64,000 nucleotides of DNA from Oscillospiraceae bacterium (GCA_021199795.1 JAJQHJ010000003.1:62001-126000), one strand, 5' to 3'; positions 36,305-45,672 are shown, counted from the first letter of the stretch. A program made the numbers and translations. The notes: generated by a model not told the origin, from the sequence alone.

Positions 36305-36345
36305 CCCAGAGAATACGCCGAAGAACACTCGGCGTATTTTCGGGT
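36305..36345 (+). terminator. Hairpin between metQ and metN
   Basis: AATACGCCGA (36312-36321) pairs exactly with TCGGCGTATT (36329-36338) and runs into TTTT, then a GGGTT that can pair with the upstream AACCC. Weak T tract: likely a partial terminator or mRNA-stabilising stem that raises MetQ over MetNI. Confidence 0.6.
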
Positions 36346-36365
36346 TGAACCCTAAAGGAGACAAA

Positions 36366-37376
36366 ATGATCGAAATCAAGAACCTGTCAAAGACATTCAC
36401 CACCAAATCCGGCGATGTCGAGGCACTTAAAAACATTTCCCTCACCATTCCTGACGGCGAGATATACGGAATCATCGGCATGAGTGGTGCAGGAAAGAGT
36501 ACCCTGGTGCGCTGTATCAATATGCTCGAACGCCCGACTGAGGGAAGCGTCCTTATTGACGGCGTAAATCTTAATGAGCTTTCCGAGGCTCAGCTCAGGC
36601 AGGAACGTCAGAAGATAACAATGATTTTCCAGGACTTCAACCTCCTGATGCAGCGAAACTGCCTTAAAAACGTCTGCTTTCCCTTGGAGCTAGCCGGAGT
36701 CAAAAAGTCGGATGCTGTCAAGAGAGCCATGGAGCTTCTTGAGCTCGTAGGTCTTGCGGATAAGGCTAAGAACTATCCGGCACAGCTTTCAGGCGGTCAG
36801 CAGCAAAGAGTTGCAATAGCAAGAGCCCTTGCAACCCACCCGAAGATTCTTCTTTGCGATGAGGCGACAAGTGCCCTAGACCCTCAGACTACCCACTCGA
36901 TTCTTTCGCTTATCCGTGATGTAAGAGACCGTCTAGGTCTTACCGTCATAGTAATAACCCATCAGATGAGCGTTGTTGAAGAGATATGCGGCAGGGTCGC
37001 GATTCTCAATGGTGGAGAAGTAGCCGAGGAGGGACCTGTTCAGGAGGTCTTTTCCGCACCAAAATCAGAGGCAGCAAAACGTCTTGTCTATCCGGACGGC
37101 TATTCCGAAACTCTGGTTCCCGCACCTGGCGAGCATTTCATCCGTGTTGTCTATAATGGTGCAGAGGTCAGCAAGACTCCACTTATCGCCCAGATGGCGG
37201 TGGATAGAAACATCACGGCAAGCATCCGTTCGGCATCAACCCGAAGCATCGGTGGCAAAGCCTATGGAAACATGCTCTTAAGCGTCACCGGTGATGAAAA
37301 GCTTGCCGAAGAAGCCATCAGCTATTTAAGAGAAATTCCCGACATAATCGCAGAGGAGGTAAAGGCAAATGCTTGA
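36366..37376 (+). CDS. metN: Methionine ABC transporter ATP-binding protein
   Basis: A 336-residue ATPase with Walker A GMSGAGKST (residues 38-46), signature LSGGQQQR, Walker B ILLCDEATSALDP and H-loop VITHQ. The C-terminal NIL domain (about 255-336, HFIRVVYNGAEVSKTPLIAQ) is the regulatory methionine-binding domain that mediates transinhibition in MetN. The ATG at 36366 follows AAAGGAG; an in-frame start 7 codons earlier is unlikely. It overlaps metI by 8 bases. Confidence 0.96.
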   Translation: MIEIKNLSKTFTTKSGDVEALKNISLTIPDGEIYGIIGMSGAGKSTLVRCINMLERPTEGSVLIDGVNLNELSEAQLRQERQKITMIFQDFNLLMQRNCLKNVCFPLELAGVKKSDAVKRAMELLELVGLADKAKNYPAQLSGGQQQRVAIARALATHPKILLCDEATSALDPQTTHSILSLIRDVRDRLGLTVIVITHQMSVVEEICGRVAILNGGEVAEEGPVQEVFSAPKSEAAKRLVYPDGYSETLVPAPGEHFIRVVYNGAEVSKTPLIAQMAVDRNITASIRSASTRSIGGKAYGNMLLSVTGDEKLAEEAISYLREIPDIIAEEVKANA

Positions 37377-38076
37377 TATATTCAGCTCAGAAGAGGTACA
37401 AGAAGCTCTTGAAATCTTCGTCCGTGAGTTTCCGACGGCAATCTGGGAGACGGTATACGTAACCGTGATTTCAACATTTTTCGCCGTCCTGATTGGTTTG
37501 CCACTTGGCGTAATCCTGGTTGCAGGGGACAAGGGCAAAATCTTAAAAATCCCATCAGGCGTTCTCCACGTCCTGAATGTCATAATAAACCTCCTCCGCT
37601 CAATCCCGTTCCTGATTCTTATGATAATGGTCTTCCCGCTGACAAGACTTATTGTCGGGACGGTTGTCGGAACAGTTGCGTCTATTGTCCCTCTCGTAAT
37701 CGCCGCATTCCCGTTTGTAGCAAGACTTGTTGAGACAAGCCTCCGCGAACTCGACCCGAACATAGTAGAAATGGCGCAGAGCATGGGCGCGAAGCCAATT
37801 CAGATCATTATGAAAGTAATGATCCCTGAGAGCATTCCATCGCTTCTTTCAAACTTTACAACCGCGATGACCACGATTTTAGGCTACTCCGCCATGAGCG
37901 GCATCATCGGCGGCGGTGGTCTCGGCAAAATCGCCATCAACTACGGCTACTACCGTTATCGTTACCTGGTAATGCTGTTAGCTGTAGTCTTCCTGATATT
38001 ATTGGTTCAGATTATTCAGACTGTTGGCACTCACCTGGCAACCAAACTTGACCGTAGACCCAGAGACAGGGCGTAA
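37369..38076 (+). CDS. metI: Methionine ABC transporter permease
   Basis: A 235-residue permease with about five membrane segments, the MetI signature NLLRSIPFLILMI and an EAA-type coupling loop (RELDPNIVEMAQSMGAKPIQ). The conserved YSAMSGIIGGGGLGKIA region follows. Last gene of the metQNI operon, ending at the terminator at 38111. Confidence 0.96.
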   Translation: MLDIFSSEEVQEALEIFVREFPTAIWETVYVTVISTFFAVLIGLPLGVILVAGDKGKILKIPSGVLHVLNVIINLLRSIPFLILMIMVFPLTRLIVGTVVGTVASIVPLVIAAFPFVARLVETSLRELDPNIVEMAQSMGAKPIQIIMKVMIPESIPSLLSNFTTAMTTILGYSAMSGIIGGGGLGKIAINYGYYRYRYLVMLLAVVFLILLVQIIQTVGTHLATKLDRRPRDRA

Positions 38077-38078
38077 TC

Positions 38079-38111
38079 AATTCGGAATTATGAATTCGGA
38101 ATTCGTAATTA
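38079..38111 (+). repeat. 33-base intergenic repeat, copy 1
   Basis: An AT-rich sequence composed of AATTCGGAATT units, immediately after the metI stop. An exact 33-base inverted copy lies at 49484-49516. Confidence 0.9.
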
Positions 38112-38141
38112 ACGGGCGGAGAAATCTGCTCGTTTTTTTGT
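38111..38141 (+). terminator. Terminator of metQNI
   Basis: AACGGGCGGA pairs with TCTGCTCGTT around a GAAA tetraloop (three G-T pairs), then TTTTTT. Confidence 0.88.
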
Positions 38142-38175
38142 CTGAAAAATTTTTCAAAAAATCTGCATTTGCCTA

Positions 38176-38226
38176 TTGACAACGTAACAATGTTATGTTA
38201 CAATCTAATCGTAACATAACATTGTT
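38176..38226 (+). promoter_or_regulatory. Promoter and large inverted-repeat operator of the yhbD-type operon
   Basis: TTGACA (38176-38181), 17-base spacer, TACAAT (38199-38204). An exact 16-base inverted repeat, 38186-38201 and 38211-38226 with a 9-base spacer, spans the spacer, the -10 box and the transcription start. Binding would block RNA polymerase; the MerR-like product of the first gene is the natural candidate (inference). Confidence 0.85.
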
Positions 38227-38247
38227 ATTTTTGAAAGAGGTGATAAC

Positions 38248-38646
38248 TTGAGTGGTTTGATATCCAAAAAAGAGCTTCTGAACAAGTACAATATTTCCTA
38301 TGGCACCCTTTACCGCTGGAAGCGGATGGGGTTGATACCTGATGACTGGCTTGTCAAGAAGTCCACCTACACGGGGCAGGAGACATTTTTTGATGAGGAG
38401 CAAATCTGCGAGCGTATCGAGGCGATAATCGCCCGCAAAGATCAGGTTCCGCTTGAACAGATAGCCCGTGAGCTTCAGGGCAAAACCGAGCAGGAAGCAA
38501 AACTCATCATCAATTCAAAGCATTGGACAAAGGAGATAAATATGTCCGATTTAGTTTCGGTTATCGTTAAGATTGGCGACGATGAGAGAGACCTGACGGA
38601 GATTATCTCAGGCAACACAGTAATAAATAAATCTCAGGAGGAATAG
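38248..38646 (+). CDS. YhbD-like (DUF4004) DNA-binding protein
   Basis: A 132-residue protein with a MerR-like N-terminal helix-turn-helix: ISKKELLNKYNISYGTLYRW followed by KRMGLIPDDW, as in YhbD of Bacillus. The rest is helical and may dimerise. It precedes a bactofilin-like gene by 4 bases, as yhbD precedes yhbE. The TTG start follows AAAGAGGTG. Confidence 0.85.
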   Translation: MSGLISKKELLNKYNISYGTLYRWKRMGLIPDDWLVKKSTYTGQETFFDEEQICERIEAIIARKDQVPLEQIARELQGKTEQEAKLIINSKHWTKEINMSDLVSVIVKIGDDERDLTEIISGNTVINKSQEE

Positions 38647-38650
38647 TATA

Positions 38651-39313
38651 ATGGCAGATTCAGTACGTATCAGTGGAGCTGGCAATGTCGGCGGAGGAGA
38701 GTATAAAAACATAAGCATAAGCGGTTCAGGCGAGGTGACATCAGATGTCAAGTGCCAGAGTCTCAAGAGTGCTGGCTCGGTGCATATTGCGGGTTCTGTA
38801 GAATGTTCAGGCGAATTCAAAATCGCTGGTTCTGTTCTGGTTGACGGCGACATAAAATGCGGAAGCTGTCATCTTGCAGGTTCCGCAAAAGTTAAAAGCA
38901 TAGAATCCAATGGAGAATTGTGGTTCGCCGGTTCAGTCATTGCAGACGGCAATGTTTCGAGCGAGAAAGTCATTATCGATGGTGTGGCAAATGTCAATGG
39001 ACTTATTAACGGCGACGAAATAAGAATCGCGTTTGATGGTGACGGTGTCAAAGCCAATGAAATCGGTGGCGGAACTATCAAAATAGCTCCCAAAAAAGAA
39101 CAGAAAGCATATTGGTTCCGCAAAAAGAAAATAAACCGTTCAGAAATCGGCACTATCGAGGGCGACGAGATAAGACTTGAGCTTGTCAAGGCTGATGTAG
39201 TCCGTGGTGCTAATGTAACGATAGGCGACAGCTGCGAGATTGAAAAGGTCGAATACTCCGAAAGCCTTGAAATCTCTGAAAACGCCCATGTCGATTACCA
39301 AGTGAAAATCTGA
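38651..39313 (+). CDS. Bactofilin-like polymer-forming protein (YhbE/YhbF type)
   Basis: A 220-residue protein built of short beta-helical repeats rich in Gly, Val and Ile (for example SISGSGEVTSDVKC, HIAGSVECSGEFKIAGSVLV). Such repeats form the right-handed beta-helix of bactofilins. The C-terminal half contains a loop with basic residues (WFRKKKINRSEIGTIEGD). Its partner gene encodes a YhbD-like regulator. The cellular role is unknown; Bacillus homologues are linked to stress and motility. Confidence 0.83.
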   Translation: MADSVRISGAGNVGGGEYKNISISGSGEVTSDVKCQSLKSAGSVHIAGSVECSGEFKIAGSVLVDGDIKCGSCHLAGSAKVKSIESNGELWFAGSVIADGNVSSEKVIIDGVANVNGLINGDEIRIAFDGDGVKANEIGGGTIKIAPKKEQKAYWFRKKKINRSEIGTIEGDEIRLELVKADVVRGANVTIGDSCEIEKVEYSESLEISENAHVDYQVKI

Positions 39314-39396
39314 CACCGCTTTTTATGCAAAACGCCCCAATGATGACTAACAAAACTCGTTTTCTTTCGTCTAAAGGGCGAAAATTCAAAAAAGCG

Positions 39397-39424
39397 TTGA
39401 CAAAAAGATTTTTATGAGTATAAT
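39397..39424 (+). promoter_or_regulatory. Promoter of the glutamine synthetase gene
   Basis: TTGACA (39397-39402), 16-base spacer, TATAAT (39419-39424), 130 bases before the glnN start, leaving a structured leader. Confidence 0.88.
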
Positions 39425-39435
39425 GTAACGCATAA

Positions 39436-39536
39436 GGCAAAGACGTCTTTGAGAACCCCGTATTGGGATGTTCCCAAGGACGCCTTTTTTGTTAAGCGGG
39501 AACCCAATACAACCATCAGTATTGTATCCCGACAAA
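39436..39536 (+). promoter_or_regulatory. Attenuator-like leader of glutamine synthetase III
   Basis: The leader holds a long imperfect hairpin (39439-39457 with 39466-39484) followed by TTTTTT (39485-39490), an intrinsic terminator inside the untranslated leader. Downstream, 39498-39510 can pair with the apical strand 39460-39475, and CAATAC/GTATTG (39505-39510, 39519-39524) form a second hairpin. Mutually exclusive folding suggests attenuation, but I cannot match it to a known riboswitch class. Confidence 0.6.
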
Positions 39537-39555
39537 TTCTAAAGGAGCGTTTCAC

Positions 39556-41652
39556 ATGAAAAAGATACCCGAGTATTTTGGATGTATGGTATTTGACGAC
39601 CGCGAAATGAAAGCAAGGCTTTCCCCCAAGGTCTACAATTCCCTGAACAAGACCATTGTCGAGAATGCAAGACTTGACATTGAGGTCGCCGATGCTGTGG
39701 CACAGGCAATGAAAGACTGGGCAGTTGAAAAAGGTGCAACCCACTACACCCACTGGTTCCAGCCGCTCACCGGCATCACCGCTGAAAAGCACGATTCATT
39801 TATTTCTCCCGCACCGGATGGCGGAGTCCTGATGGAATTCTCAGGCAAAGAGCTCATCAAGGGTGAACCTGATGCTTCCTCGTTCCCGTCTGGAGGCTTG
39901 AGAGCTACATTCGAGGCAAGAGGCTACACCGCTTGGGATCCTACTTCATACGCTTTCATCAAGGGCAAGACGCTCTGCATTCCTACTGCTTTCTGCTCCT
40001 ATGGCGGCGAAGCTCTCGACAAAAAGACTCCTCTTCTTAGATCCATGCAGGCTCTCAACAAGCAGGCTTTGAGAATCCTCAAGCTCTTCGGCAATGAAGA
40101 TGTAAAGTGTGTCAAGACTTCCGTTGGACCCGAGCAGGAATACTTCCTTGTTGACAAGGAAATGTACAATAAGCGTAAGGACCTCATCTTCACCGGCAGA
40201 ACTCTCTTCGGTGCACCGGCTCCCAAGGGTCAGGAACTCGATGACCACTACTTCGGCGTCATCAAGCCAAGAGTTGCTGCATACATGGAAGACCTCAACG
40301 AGGAGCTCTGGAAATTAGGAATCCTTGCTAAGACAGAACATAACGAGGTTGCACCCGCTCAGCATGAGCTCGCACCCGTTTACTCTACAACAAATATCGC
40401 AACCGACAATAACCAGCTCACAATGGAGATTATGCAGAAAGTTGCAGACAGACACGGTCTTGTTTGCCTCCTCCATGAGAAGCCTTTCGCAGGTGTCAAC
40501 GGTTCCGGTAAGCATAATAACTGGTCGCTTGCAACCGACACAGGAGTCAATCTTCTCACTCCCGGCGAAACTCCTTACGAGAATGCCCAGTTCCTTTTGT
40601 TCCTCTGCGCTGTAATCAAGGCAGTCGATGATTATCAGGATCTTCTGAGACTTTCCGTTGCAACAGCTGGCAATGATCACAGACTCGGAGCTAATGAAGC
40701 TCCTCCGGCAGTTATTTCAATGTTCTTAGGCGATGAGCTCACAGCAGTCCTCGACGCTATCGAGAACGACACTCCTTACAATGGAACTGAGAAGACTGTC
40801 ATGAAGCTCGGTGTACATGTACTTCCTAAGTTCTTCCGTGACACCACCGACCGTAACAGAACTTCGCCGTTCGCATTCACCGGCAATAAGTTTGAGTTCA
40901 GAATGCTCGGCTCTTCAAACAGTATCGCCTGCGCAAACATCATGCTTAACTCCGCAGTTGCAGAGTCGTTGAAGATTTACGCAGACAGACTTGAGGGAGC
41001 AGAGGACTTTGAGACCGCTCTTCACGAAATGATCAAGAAGACCATCAAGGATCACAAGAGAATCATCTTCAACGGCAACGGCTATGATGATTCTTGGATC
41101 AAGGAGGCAACCGAGGTAAGAGGACTCTCCAACCTCAAGACAACTCCCGATGCAATGCCTAAGCTTCTCGATGAGAAGAATGTGAATATGCTCACCGCTC
41201 ATAAGGTATATTCCAAGCCTGAGCTTGAAAGCCGCTATGAGATTCTCCTTGAGAACTACCACAAGACCGTACATATCGAGGCTGAGACCATGCTCAACAT
41301 GGCTAGAAAAGAAATCATGCCCGCAGTCAGCGCGTATGAGTCAGACCTCGCAAAGACTCTTAACCAGAAGAAAGCAGCTGCTCCGGATGCCGCTTGCGGA
41401 TATGAAACCAAGCTTATCTCCAAGCTTGCTACTCTGGAAGACAAGATCGATGCTGCTACTGATGATCTTGAAGAGGCGGTCAATGAGTATAAGAAACTGA
41501 CAGACGTCACCGAGGCTGCAATGTTCATCAAGGATTCTGTAATTCCTAAGATGGACGCACTGAGAGCACCTTGTGACGAGGCGGAAACAGTAACCGCCAA
41601 GAGCTATTGGCCATTCCCGACCTACGGAGATCTTCTGTTCGGGGTGAGATAA
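39556..41652 (+). CDS. glnN: Glutamine synthetase type III
   Basis: A 698-residue GSIII enzyme that makes glutamine from glutamate, ammonium and ATP. The N-terminal [57 protein letters not shown] and [20 protein letters not shown] blocks are characteristic of the large dodecameric type III enzymes, distinct from GlnA. It is followed by an ammonium transporter with fused PII domain, a clear nitrogen-assimilation unit. Confidence 0.97.
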   Translation: MKKIPEYFGCMVFDDREMKARLSPKVYNSLNKTIVENARLDIEVADAVAQAMKDWAVEKGATHYTHWFQPLTGITAEKHDSFISPAPDGGVLMEFSGKELIKGEPDASSFPSGGLRATFEARGYTAWDPTSYAFIKGKTLCIPTAFCSYGGEALDKKTPLLRSMQALNKQALRILKLFGNEDVKCVKTSVGPEQEYFLVDKEMYNKRKDLIFTGRTLFGAPAPKGQELDDHYFGVIKPRVAAYMEDLNEELWKLGILAKTEHNEVAPAQHELAPVYSTTNIATDNNQLTMEIMQKVADRHGLVCLLHEKPFAGVNGSGKHNNWSLATDTGVNLLTPGETPYENAQFLLFLCAVIKAVDDYQDLLRLSVATAGNDHRLGANEAPPAVISMFLGDELTAVLDAIENDTPYNGTEKTVMKLGVHVLPKFFRDTTDRNRTSPFAFTGNKFEFRMLGSSNSIACANIMLNSAVAESLKIYADRLEGAEDFETALHEMIKKTIKDHKRIIFNGNGYDDSWIKEATEVRGLSNLKTTPDAMPKLLDEKNVNMLTAHKVYSKPELESRYEILLENYHKTVHIEAETMLNMARKEIMPAVSAYESDLAKTLNQKKAAAPDAACGYETKLISKLATLEDKIDAATDDLEEAVNEYKKLTDVTEAAMFIKDSVIPKMDALRAPCDEAETVTAKSYWPFPTYGDLLFGVR

Positions 41653-41739
41653 ATACTTTTCTTTTCAGGCAACGCACAGGATTTAAGAATACCCTCTTGA
41701 TCCTGTAGCGGAACCTAATTCAACAAGGGGGAAAAGACA

Positions 41740-43473
41740 ATGACAGTAGAATTTTGGTATTTGATCGGAGCTGCTTTGGTATTCTGGATGCAGGCGGGCT
41801 TCGCGATGGTAGAAACCGGCTTTACGAGGGCAAAGAACGCCGGCAACATCATCATGAAGAACCTTATGGACTTCTGCATCGGTACTGTGGTATTCTCGCT
41901 CTTGGGCTATACGCTTATGATGGGCGAGGACACACTCTTCGGACTTATCGGTATGCCGAACATGAATCTTTGGGCTAACTTCAAGGAATTCATCGCTTCG
42001 CCTGCTGACGGGTCATTCACCGGAGCTTCCACATTCGTGTTCAACCTCGTTTTCTGCGCCACAACTGCAACCATCGTTTCCGGTGCTATGGCGGAGAGAA
42101 CCAAGTTTTCGGCATACTGCATCTATTCAGCAGTGATCTCCTTACTGGTTTATCCGATTGAGGCTCACTGGATCTGGGGCGGCGGCTGGCTTTCGCAGCT
42201 CGGCTTCCACGACTATGCAGGTTCCTGTGCTATTCATATGGTCGGCGGTATCGCTGCACTCGTTGGCGCAATCTTCCTGGGTCCCCGTATTGGTAAGTAT
42301 GTCAAGGACGAGAACGGAAAGGTGACCAAGGTCAACGCAATTCCCGGACATTCAATAACTCTCGGCGCACTCGGCGTGTTCATTCTCTGGCTCGGCTGGT
42401 ATGGATTCAATGGAGCGGCTGCAACTTCAGCATCCGAACTTGCCTCCATCTTCCTCACCACCACCATTGCACCCGCAGTTGCGACTGTTACGACCATGAT
42501 ATTCACATGGGTCAAGAACGGAAAGCCTGATGTCTCGATGTGTCTCAATGCTTCTCTGGCAGGACTCGTTGGCATCACGGCAGGATGTGACGCTCTGGAC
42601 GCATTCGGCGCATCAATCGTCGGAATTGTTTCCGGTATACTGGTTGTCGTTGTAGTCGAAGTTCTCGACCTCAAGCTTCACATCGATGATCCCGTCGGTG
42701 CCGTAGGCGTACATATGGCAAACGGCGTATGGGGAACATTGGCTGTAGGACTGCTTGCGAATCCAAACGCTCCTGCGGGACTCGAGGGTCTCTTCTACAC
42801 GGGTTCGTTCAAGCAGCTGGGAATCCAGGTTTTAGGTATTGTCACCGTAGCTATCTATGCCGTTATCATGATGGTAATAACTTTTGCACTGATTAAAAAG
42901 TTTAACGGCTTGAGAGCATCTGCCGAGGATGAAGTTGCCGGTCTCGACATCAGCGAGCACGGTCTTCCCAGCGCATATCCCGACTTTGTTCCGGCTGTCA
43001 GCAAGTATTCCTCATACGCTCCTGCCGACGGTATCGTGGCTGTAACATCCGATGTACCGGTTGCTGAGGCTATTCCCGTCAAGAAAGTTCCTGCTTTCGT
43101 AGAAGACGGCGAAACTCCGAAGTTCACAAAGGTCGAAATCATCTGCAAAGAGTCGAAGTTTGATGAGCTCAAGCATGCTATGATGAGCTTAGGCATCACC
43201 GGTATGACCGTCACCCACGTCTTAGGCTGTGGTCAGCAGGGTGGTAAGCCTGAGTACTACAGAGGCGTTGCAGTTGAGACGAATCTTCTTCCTAAGGTTC
43301 AGGTTGATATCGTAGTTTCCAAGATTCCTGTCAGACACGTCATCGAAACAGCCAAGAAAGTACTTTATACCGGTCACATTGGAGACGGCAAGATCTTCGT
43401 CTATGACGTTGAGAATGTTGTCAAGGTAAGAACCGGTGAAGAGGGCTTCGATGCGTTGCAGGACGTTGAATAA
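41740..43473 (+). CDS. amt: Ammonium transporter with C-terminal PII domain
   Basis: A 577-residue fusion. Residues 1-410 are an Amt channel with eleven membrane segments; [37 protein letters not shown] and [12 protein letters not shown] include pore aromatic and histidine positions. After a linker, residues 465-577 form a complete GlnB/GlnK-type PII domain: [20 protein letters not shown], a T-loop with [20 protein letters not shown], and a C-terminal [20 protein letters not shown]. The T-loop Tyr of the ELYRG position is kept. PII normally blocks Amt in trans; here the gate is covalently attached. Confidence 0.96.
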   Translation: MTVEFWYLIGAALVFWMQAGFAMVETGFTRAKNAGNIIMKNLMDFCIGTVVFSLLGYTLMMGEDTLFGLIGMPNMNLWANFKEFIASPADGSFTGASTFVFNLVFCATTATIVSGAMAERTKFSAYCIYSAVISLLVYPIEAHWIWGGGWLSQLGFHDYAGSCAIHMVGGIAALVGAIFLGPRIGKYVKDENGKVTKVNAIPGHSITLGALGVFILWLGWYGFNGAAATSASELASIFLTTTIAPAVATVTTMIFTWVKNGKPDVSMCLNASLAGLVGITAGCDALDAFGASIVGIVSGILVVVVVEVLDLKLHIDDPVGAVGVHMANGVWGTLAVGLLANPNAPAGLEGLFYTGSFKQLGIQVLGIVTVAIYAVIMMVITFALIKKFNGLRASAEDEVAGLDISEHGLPSAYPDFVPAVSKYSSYAPADGIVAVTSDVPVAEAIPVKKVPAFVEDGETPKFTKVEIICKESKFDELKHAMMSLGITGMTVTHVLGCGQQGGKPEYYRGVAVETNLLPKVQVDIVVSKIPVRHVIETAKKVLYTGHIGDGKIFVYDVENVVKVRTGEEGFDALQDVE

Positions 43474-43559
43474 CTTATCCCCAATATAATATTTTCCTAA
43501 AAGCGTTTGAACTCGGATATGCCCTGCGGCAAACAGTTTCAAAGAGAATTGCATTGTTT

Positions 43560-43825
43560 GTCATAAACAGCTGAGAGTGCATAGATATGCGCCGCAGAGG
43601 TAACCCCGGGTGAGCTGCAACCTGAAAGATCTAGTCAAGTAGGTGCGCCGCGGTCCCCGCGTTAAAAGGGAAAGGCTTTGACTGAAGCCTGGAGAAGATA
43701 CAAATCAAAATAGGGTTTGTAGACTGAAAAGATAGGTGGCACCGCGAGTAACAGCACTTGCCCTATCGAATGCTGAGTAATACGAAACCGCAAAAGGCAG
43801 TTTCGTAGATAGGAGAGATGTACTT
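43560..43825 (+). promoter_or_regulatory. T-box leader of asparagine synthetase, translational type
   Basis: The conserved T-box lies at 43734-43746 (AGGTGGCACCGCG). The antiterminator-type structure is complete: helix A1 GATAGG (43731-43736) with CCTATC (43762-43767), 7-base bulge TGGCACC, helix A2 GCGAGT (43744-43749) with ACTTGC (43756-43761). The bulge TGGC pairs with tRNA ending GCCA, as expected for tRNA-Asn. There is no poly-U terminator. Instead the same CCTATC can pair with GATAGG at 43808-43813, which overlaps the ribosome binding site AGGAGAG, with an 8-pair hairpin (43781-43788 with 43800-43807) stacked inside. An AAC at 43619-43621 is a possible specifier, unproven. Confidence 0.88.
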
Positions 43826-45406
43826 ATGTGTTCGATAATGGGCTACTGTAAAAGCGGTGTCTCTTTTTCGGAGTTTAAAAAAGGTTTTGACAAAACAATT
43901 TCCCGTGGACCCGACGATTCAAGAATAATTGATACCGGCTCAGGGCTTCTAGGCTTCCACCGCCTTGCCATCATGGGCTTAACCCCCGAGGGAATGCAGC
44001 CTTTTGAGCTTGACGGCTCAGCAGTTGTCTGCAACGGCGAGCTATATGGCTTTGAGAAGCTAAAAGATGAGCTGGTAGAAAAGGGCTACAAATTCAAAAG
44101 CGGCTCCGACTGCGAGATAATTCTGCCGCTTTATTTCGAGTATGGAACCGACATGTTCAAAATGCTAGATGCCGAGTTCGCGATGATTATATTTGATGGC
44201 AGGACTAAAGAGTTTATAGCTGCCAGGGATCCGATTGGTATTAGACCGCTCTATTACGGCTATGACCGTGATGATAAGATAGTTTTCGCCAGCGAGCCTA
44301 AAAATCTCGTGCCCATATGCGAAAGAGTCATGCCTTTCCCGCCAGGATGCTATTATAAGGCAGGGGAGTTCATCAGCTACTGCGAGATATCCAAGCCTCA
44401 ATGTGTGATCAAGGCAAGCCTCGATGAGGTTTGTTCTGAAATCCACGACAAATTAACAAAGGGGATCAAGAAGAGGCTTGTAGCAGATGCTAAAGTGGGC
44501 TTCCTCCTGTCGGGAGGGCTTGACTCGTCACTAGTCTGCGCCGTCGCTCAGAGATATTCAGATAAGCCGATTCGCACCTTTGCCATCGGCATGAGCGAGG
44601 ACGCAATTGACCTGAAATACGCGAAGCAGGTCGCCGATTATATCCACAGCGACCACACCGAGGTAATTATCAACAAAGAGATAGTTTTAAGCTCTCTTGA
44701 GACGGTTATCGAGCTATTGGGCACTTACGATATAACCACCATCCGTGCCAGCATGGGCATGTATCTCCTCTGCAAGTGGATTCATGAGAACACCGATATC
44801 AGAGTTCTTCTCACCGGCGAGATTTCGGATGAGCTTTTTGGCTACAAATACACCGATTTTGCTCCCGATGCCGAAGCTTTCCAGAAAGAAGCCGAGAAGC
44901 GTATTCACGAGCTCCACATGTATGATGTCCTTAGAGCCGATCGCTGCATTTCAGTAAACTCTCTTGAAGCGAGAGTTCCTTTTGGAGACCTCGACTTTGT
45001 CAAGTATGTCATGGCAGTTGACCCGGAAATGAAGCTCAACACCTATGGCAAGGGCAAGTATCTTCTTCGTCACGCCTTTGAGGGCGACTATCTTCCGCAT
45101 GACATTCTCTATCGTGAAAAAGCTGCTTTCTCCGACGCCGTCGGTCATTCAATGGTCGATTACCTCAAGGAATACGCCGAGGAGACTTATTCGGACGAAG
45201 ATTTTGAAGCTCTCAGTGCCAAATACACGTTTGCAAAGCCATTCACGAAAGAATCGCTTCTCTACCGTGAAATCTTCGAGAAGTACTACCCCGGCAATGC
45301 CGAAATGGTAGTGGACTTCTGGATGCCAAACAAGTCCTGGGATGGCTGCAACGTCAACGACCCCTCCGCCAGAGTCCTCTCGAACTACGGCGCAAGCGGG
45401 GAATAA
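43826..45406 (+). CDS. asnB: Asparagine synthetase (glutamine-hydrolysing)
   Basis: A 526-residue two-domain enzyme. The N-terminal glutaminase domain has the catalytic Cys2 (MCSIMGY), RGPDDSRI and CNGELYGF; the synthetase domain has the PP-loop FLLSGGLDSSLVCAV and GEISDELFGYKY. It transfers glutamine amide nitrogen to aspartate. A T-box leader precedes it, so expression should respond to uncharged tRNA, most likely tRNA-Asn. The glutamine would come from the synthetase encoded 2 kb upstream. Confidence 0.96.
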   Translation: MCSIMGYCKSGVSFSEFKKGFDKTISRGPDDSRIIDTGSGLLGFHRLAIMGLTPEGMQPFELDGSAVVCNGELYGFEKLKDELVEKGYKFKSGSDCEIILPLYFEYGTDMFKMLDAEFAMIIFDGRTKEFIAARDPIGIRPLYYGYDRDDKIVFASEPKNLVPICERVMPFPPGCYYKAGEFISYCEISKPQCVIKASLDEVCSEIHDKLTKGIKKRLVADAKVGFLLSGGLDSSLVCAVAQRYSDKPIRTFAIGMSEDAIDLKYAKQVADYIHSDHTEVIINKEIVLSSLETVIELLGTYDITTIRASMGMYLLCKWIHENTDIRVLLTGEISDELFGYKYTDFAPDAEAFQKEAEKRIHELHMYDVLRADRCISVNSLEARVPFGDLDFVKYVMAVDPEMKLNTYGKGKYLLRHAFEGDYLPHDILYREKAAFSDAVGHSMVDYLKEYAEETYSDEDFEALSAKYTFAKPFTKESLLYREIFEKYYPGNAEMVVDFWMPNKSWDGCNVNDPSARVLSNYGASGE

Positions 45407-45418
45407 TAAACATAAAAA

Positions 45419-45458
45419 TACCGGCTCAGTGTGCAATACACTGAGCCGGGTTTATTTT
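45419..45458. terminator. Terminator between asnB and the PIN-domain pair
   Basis: A perfect 12-pair stem, 45421-45432 with 45438-45449, followed by TTTATTTTG. It separates convergent genes and can serve asnB. Confidence 0.9.
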
Positions 45459-45462
45459 GTTA

Positions 45463-45672
45463 TCACTTGTTAAAAGCCCTCATCAAATCTCCGGCTTCTT
45501 CTATGCTTATGTCGTCGCTATCGTACTTTTCCTTTGTGTAATCTCCACGCCCAAGGGGGTCAAACTGCTGCTTTATAAATAAAGTTGTTCCAACCGGTCC
45601 CAAAGCCTCTTCCAAAGCAGAAAAGCCAACGGTTCTGATTTCTATCGGATTATTCAAGTTCACTTGTTTCAT
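45463..45672 (-). CDS. Small protein paired with PIN-domain gene (candidate antitoxin)
   Basis: A 69-residue protein starting MKQVNLNNPIEIRTVGFSAL, with an acidic C-terminus (KYDSDDISIEEAGDL). GGAGGTG precedes the ATG at 45672. It overlaps the end of the PIN-domain gene by 23 bases. Co-transcription with a PIN toxin-like gene suggests an antitoxin, though it has no recognised DNA-binding fold and comes second, the reverse of usual VapBC order. Confidence 0.65.
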   Translation of the reverse strand: MKQVNLNNPIEIRTVGFSALEEALGPVGTTLFIKQQFDPLGRGDYTKEKYDSDDISIEEAGDLMRAFNK

